From positions 1 to 44,277 of the forward strand of contig JAUNGV010000020.1 of assembly GCA_030524225.1 (NCBI GenBank): a stretch of DNA of 44,277 nt, written 5' to 3'. This DNA is from Eubacteriales bacterium (GTDB lineage Bacteria > Bacillota > Clostridia > Lachnospirales > Lachnospiraceae). This document shows, one piece after another, positions 44,051 to 44,277 of the stretch. Numbering within the stretch: position 1 is the stretch's first letter; each line of letters begins with the position of its first letter. The position numbers were made by a program, and so were the translations under genes. The notes under the pieces are model-generated. The model did not search any database, was not told the origin of the DNA, and saw only the letters and a program-made list of their open reading frames with translations.

Positions 44051-44085
44051 GATTGAAAATAAGCTCGATCGCTTATTTTTCAATC
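44051..44085 (+). repeat. Dispersed structured leader element, hairpin 1 only (copy C)
   Basis: GATTGAAAATAAG (44051-44063) pairs with CTTATTTTTCAATC (44072-44085) around loop CTCGATCG. It matches hairpin 1 of copies A and B, including the CCC that follows. Here the rest of the element is absent: the hairpin is followed after 15 bases by GGAGG and the ATG at 44112. Same orientation relative to the gene as the other copies. Confidence 0.75.
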
Positions 44086-44111
44086 CCAGCATTTATGACG
44101 GAGGATAGCAG

Positions 44112-44277
44112 ATGCGATACCTTTCAGTCACTGAAGTAGCAAAAAAATGGGATGTATCGGAACGCAGTGTTAGAAATTACTGTGCTAAGGGACGTGTGAA
44201 TGGTGCGTTTCTTACCGGCAAAACCTGGAACATTCCTGAAAATGCAGAAAAACCGGAGCGTACCAACAAGAGAAAAG
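44112..44277 (+). CDS. Helix-turn-helix protein, N-terminal part (3' end outside window)
   Basis: 55 codons are visible and the frame is open at the window edge. YLSVTEVAKKWDVSERSVRNY is a MerR/excisionase-type winged helix (split: YLSVTEVAKKW, then DVSERSVRNY), followed by GRVNGAFLTGKTWNIP, the wing pattern of HTH_17 domains. Such domains head Fic proteins, excisionases and other regulators; the rest of the protein is needed to say which. ATG 44112 follows CGGAGG. The leader carries hairpin copy C. Confidence 0.75.
   Translation, partial: MRYLSVTEVAKKWDVSERSVRNYCAKGRVNGAFLTGKTWNIPENAEKPERTNKRK

Overview
The window looks like the chromosome of a Gram-positive anaerobe of the Clostridia, most likely Lachnospiraceae. 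This rests on type III glutamine synthetase, RNase J, an IreB/RuvX/DUF1292 gene group, an HPr-like protein without the active-site histidine, GGAGG-type ribosome binding sites with several TTG/GTG starts, and carbohydrate ABC importers that lack a dedicated ATPase. No rRNA, tRNA, CRISPR array, transposase or phage gene was recognised. The first gene (dnaJ) and the last (an HTH protein) are cut by the window edges.

Layout. 1-2.8 kb: end of a heat-shock/translation operon (dnaJ-prmA-rsmE), closed by a terminator. 3.0-9.5 kb: a fucoside-use locus with a lipoprotein binding protein, two permeases and two cytosolic GH29 alpha-L-fucosidases, behind a good sigma-A-type promoter. 9.8-17.3 kb: a peptide-processing-like cluster made of a large transglutaminase-fold/thioredoxin-fold protein, an M17 aminopeptidase, an anSME-type radical SAM enzyme, a beta-lactamase-fold serine hydrolase and CutC. 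17.3-18.0 kb: a small secreted protein of unknown function with its own promoter. 18.0-23.2 kb: tRNA sulfur modification (cysteine desulfurase, ThiI, MtaB), with a divergent HPr-like gene. 23.2-27.6 kb: an A+T-richer island with an XRE regulator divergent from an LplB/YtcP/lipoprotein importer. 27.7-35.5 kb: a conserved Firmicute backbone (MutS-like ATPase, IreB, RuvX, DUF1292, RNase J, MltG-like protein, TrmR, U32 protein). From IreB onward the order resembles B. subtilis yrzL-yrrK-yrzB-yrrL-yrrM-yrrN/O. 35.6-38.0 kb: type III glutamine synthetase behind an ANTAR-like attenuator. 38.1-43.1 kb, minus strand: a CotH kinase / VTC polyphosphate polymerase / DUF4956 operon and an AzlC/AzlD amino-acid exporter. 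43.2-44.3 kb: a VOC-fold protein and the start of an HTH protein.

The most unusual signal is a dispersed element of about 135 bp. Two full copies (5817-5952 plus strand, 38845-38982 minus strand) lie inside two unrelated operons. Each ends in the ribosome binding site of the next gene, and both have the same orientation relative to it. Differences between the copies preserve base pairing in at least two stems. A third site (44051-44085) carries only the first hairpin, again just upstream of a start codon. This looks like a modular structured mRNA leader, or a mobile element that delivers one. Other points of note are the glnN attenuator, the three-gene polyphosphate operon, the transglutaminase protein with an apparent second degenerate core, and several proteins with repeat-expanded linkers (AzlC, MtaB, TrmR).
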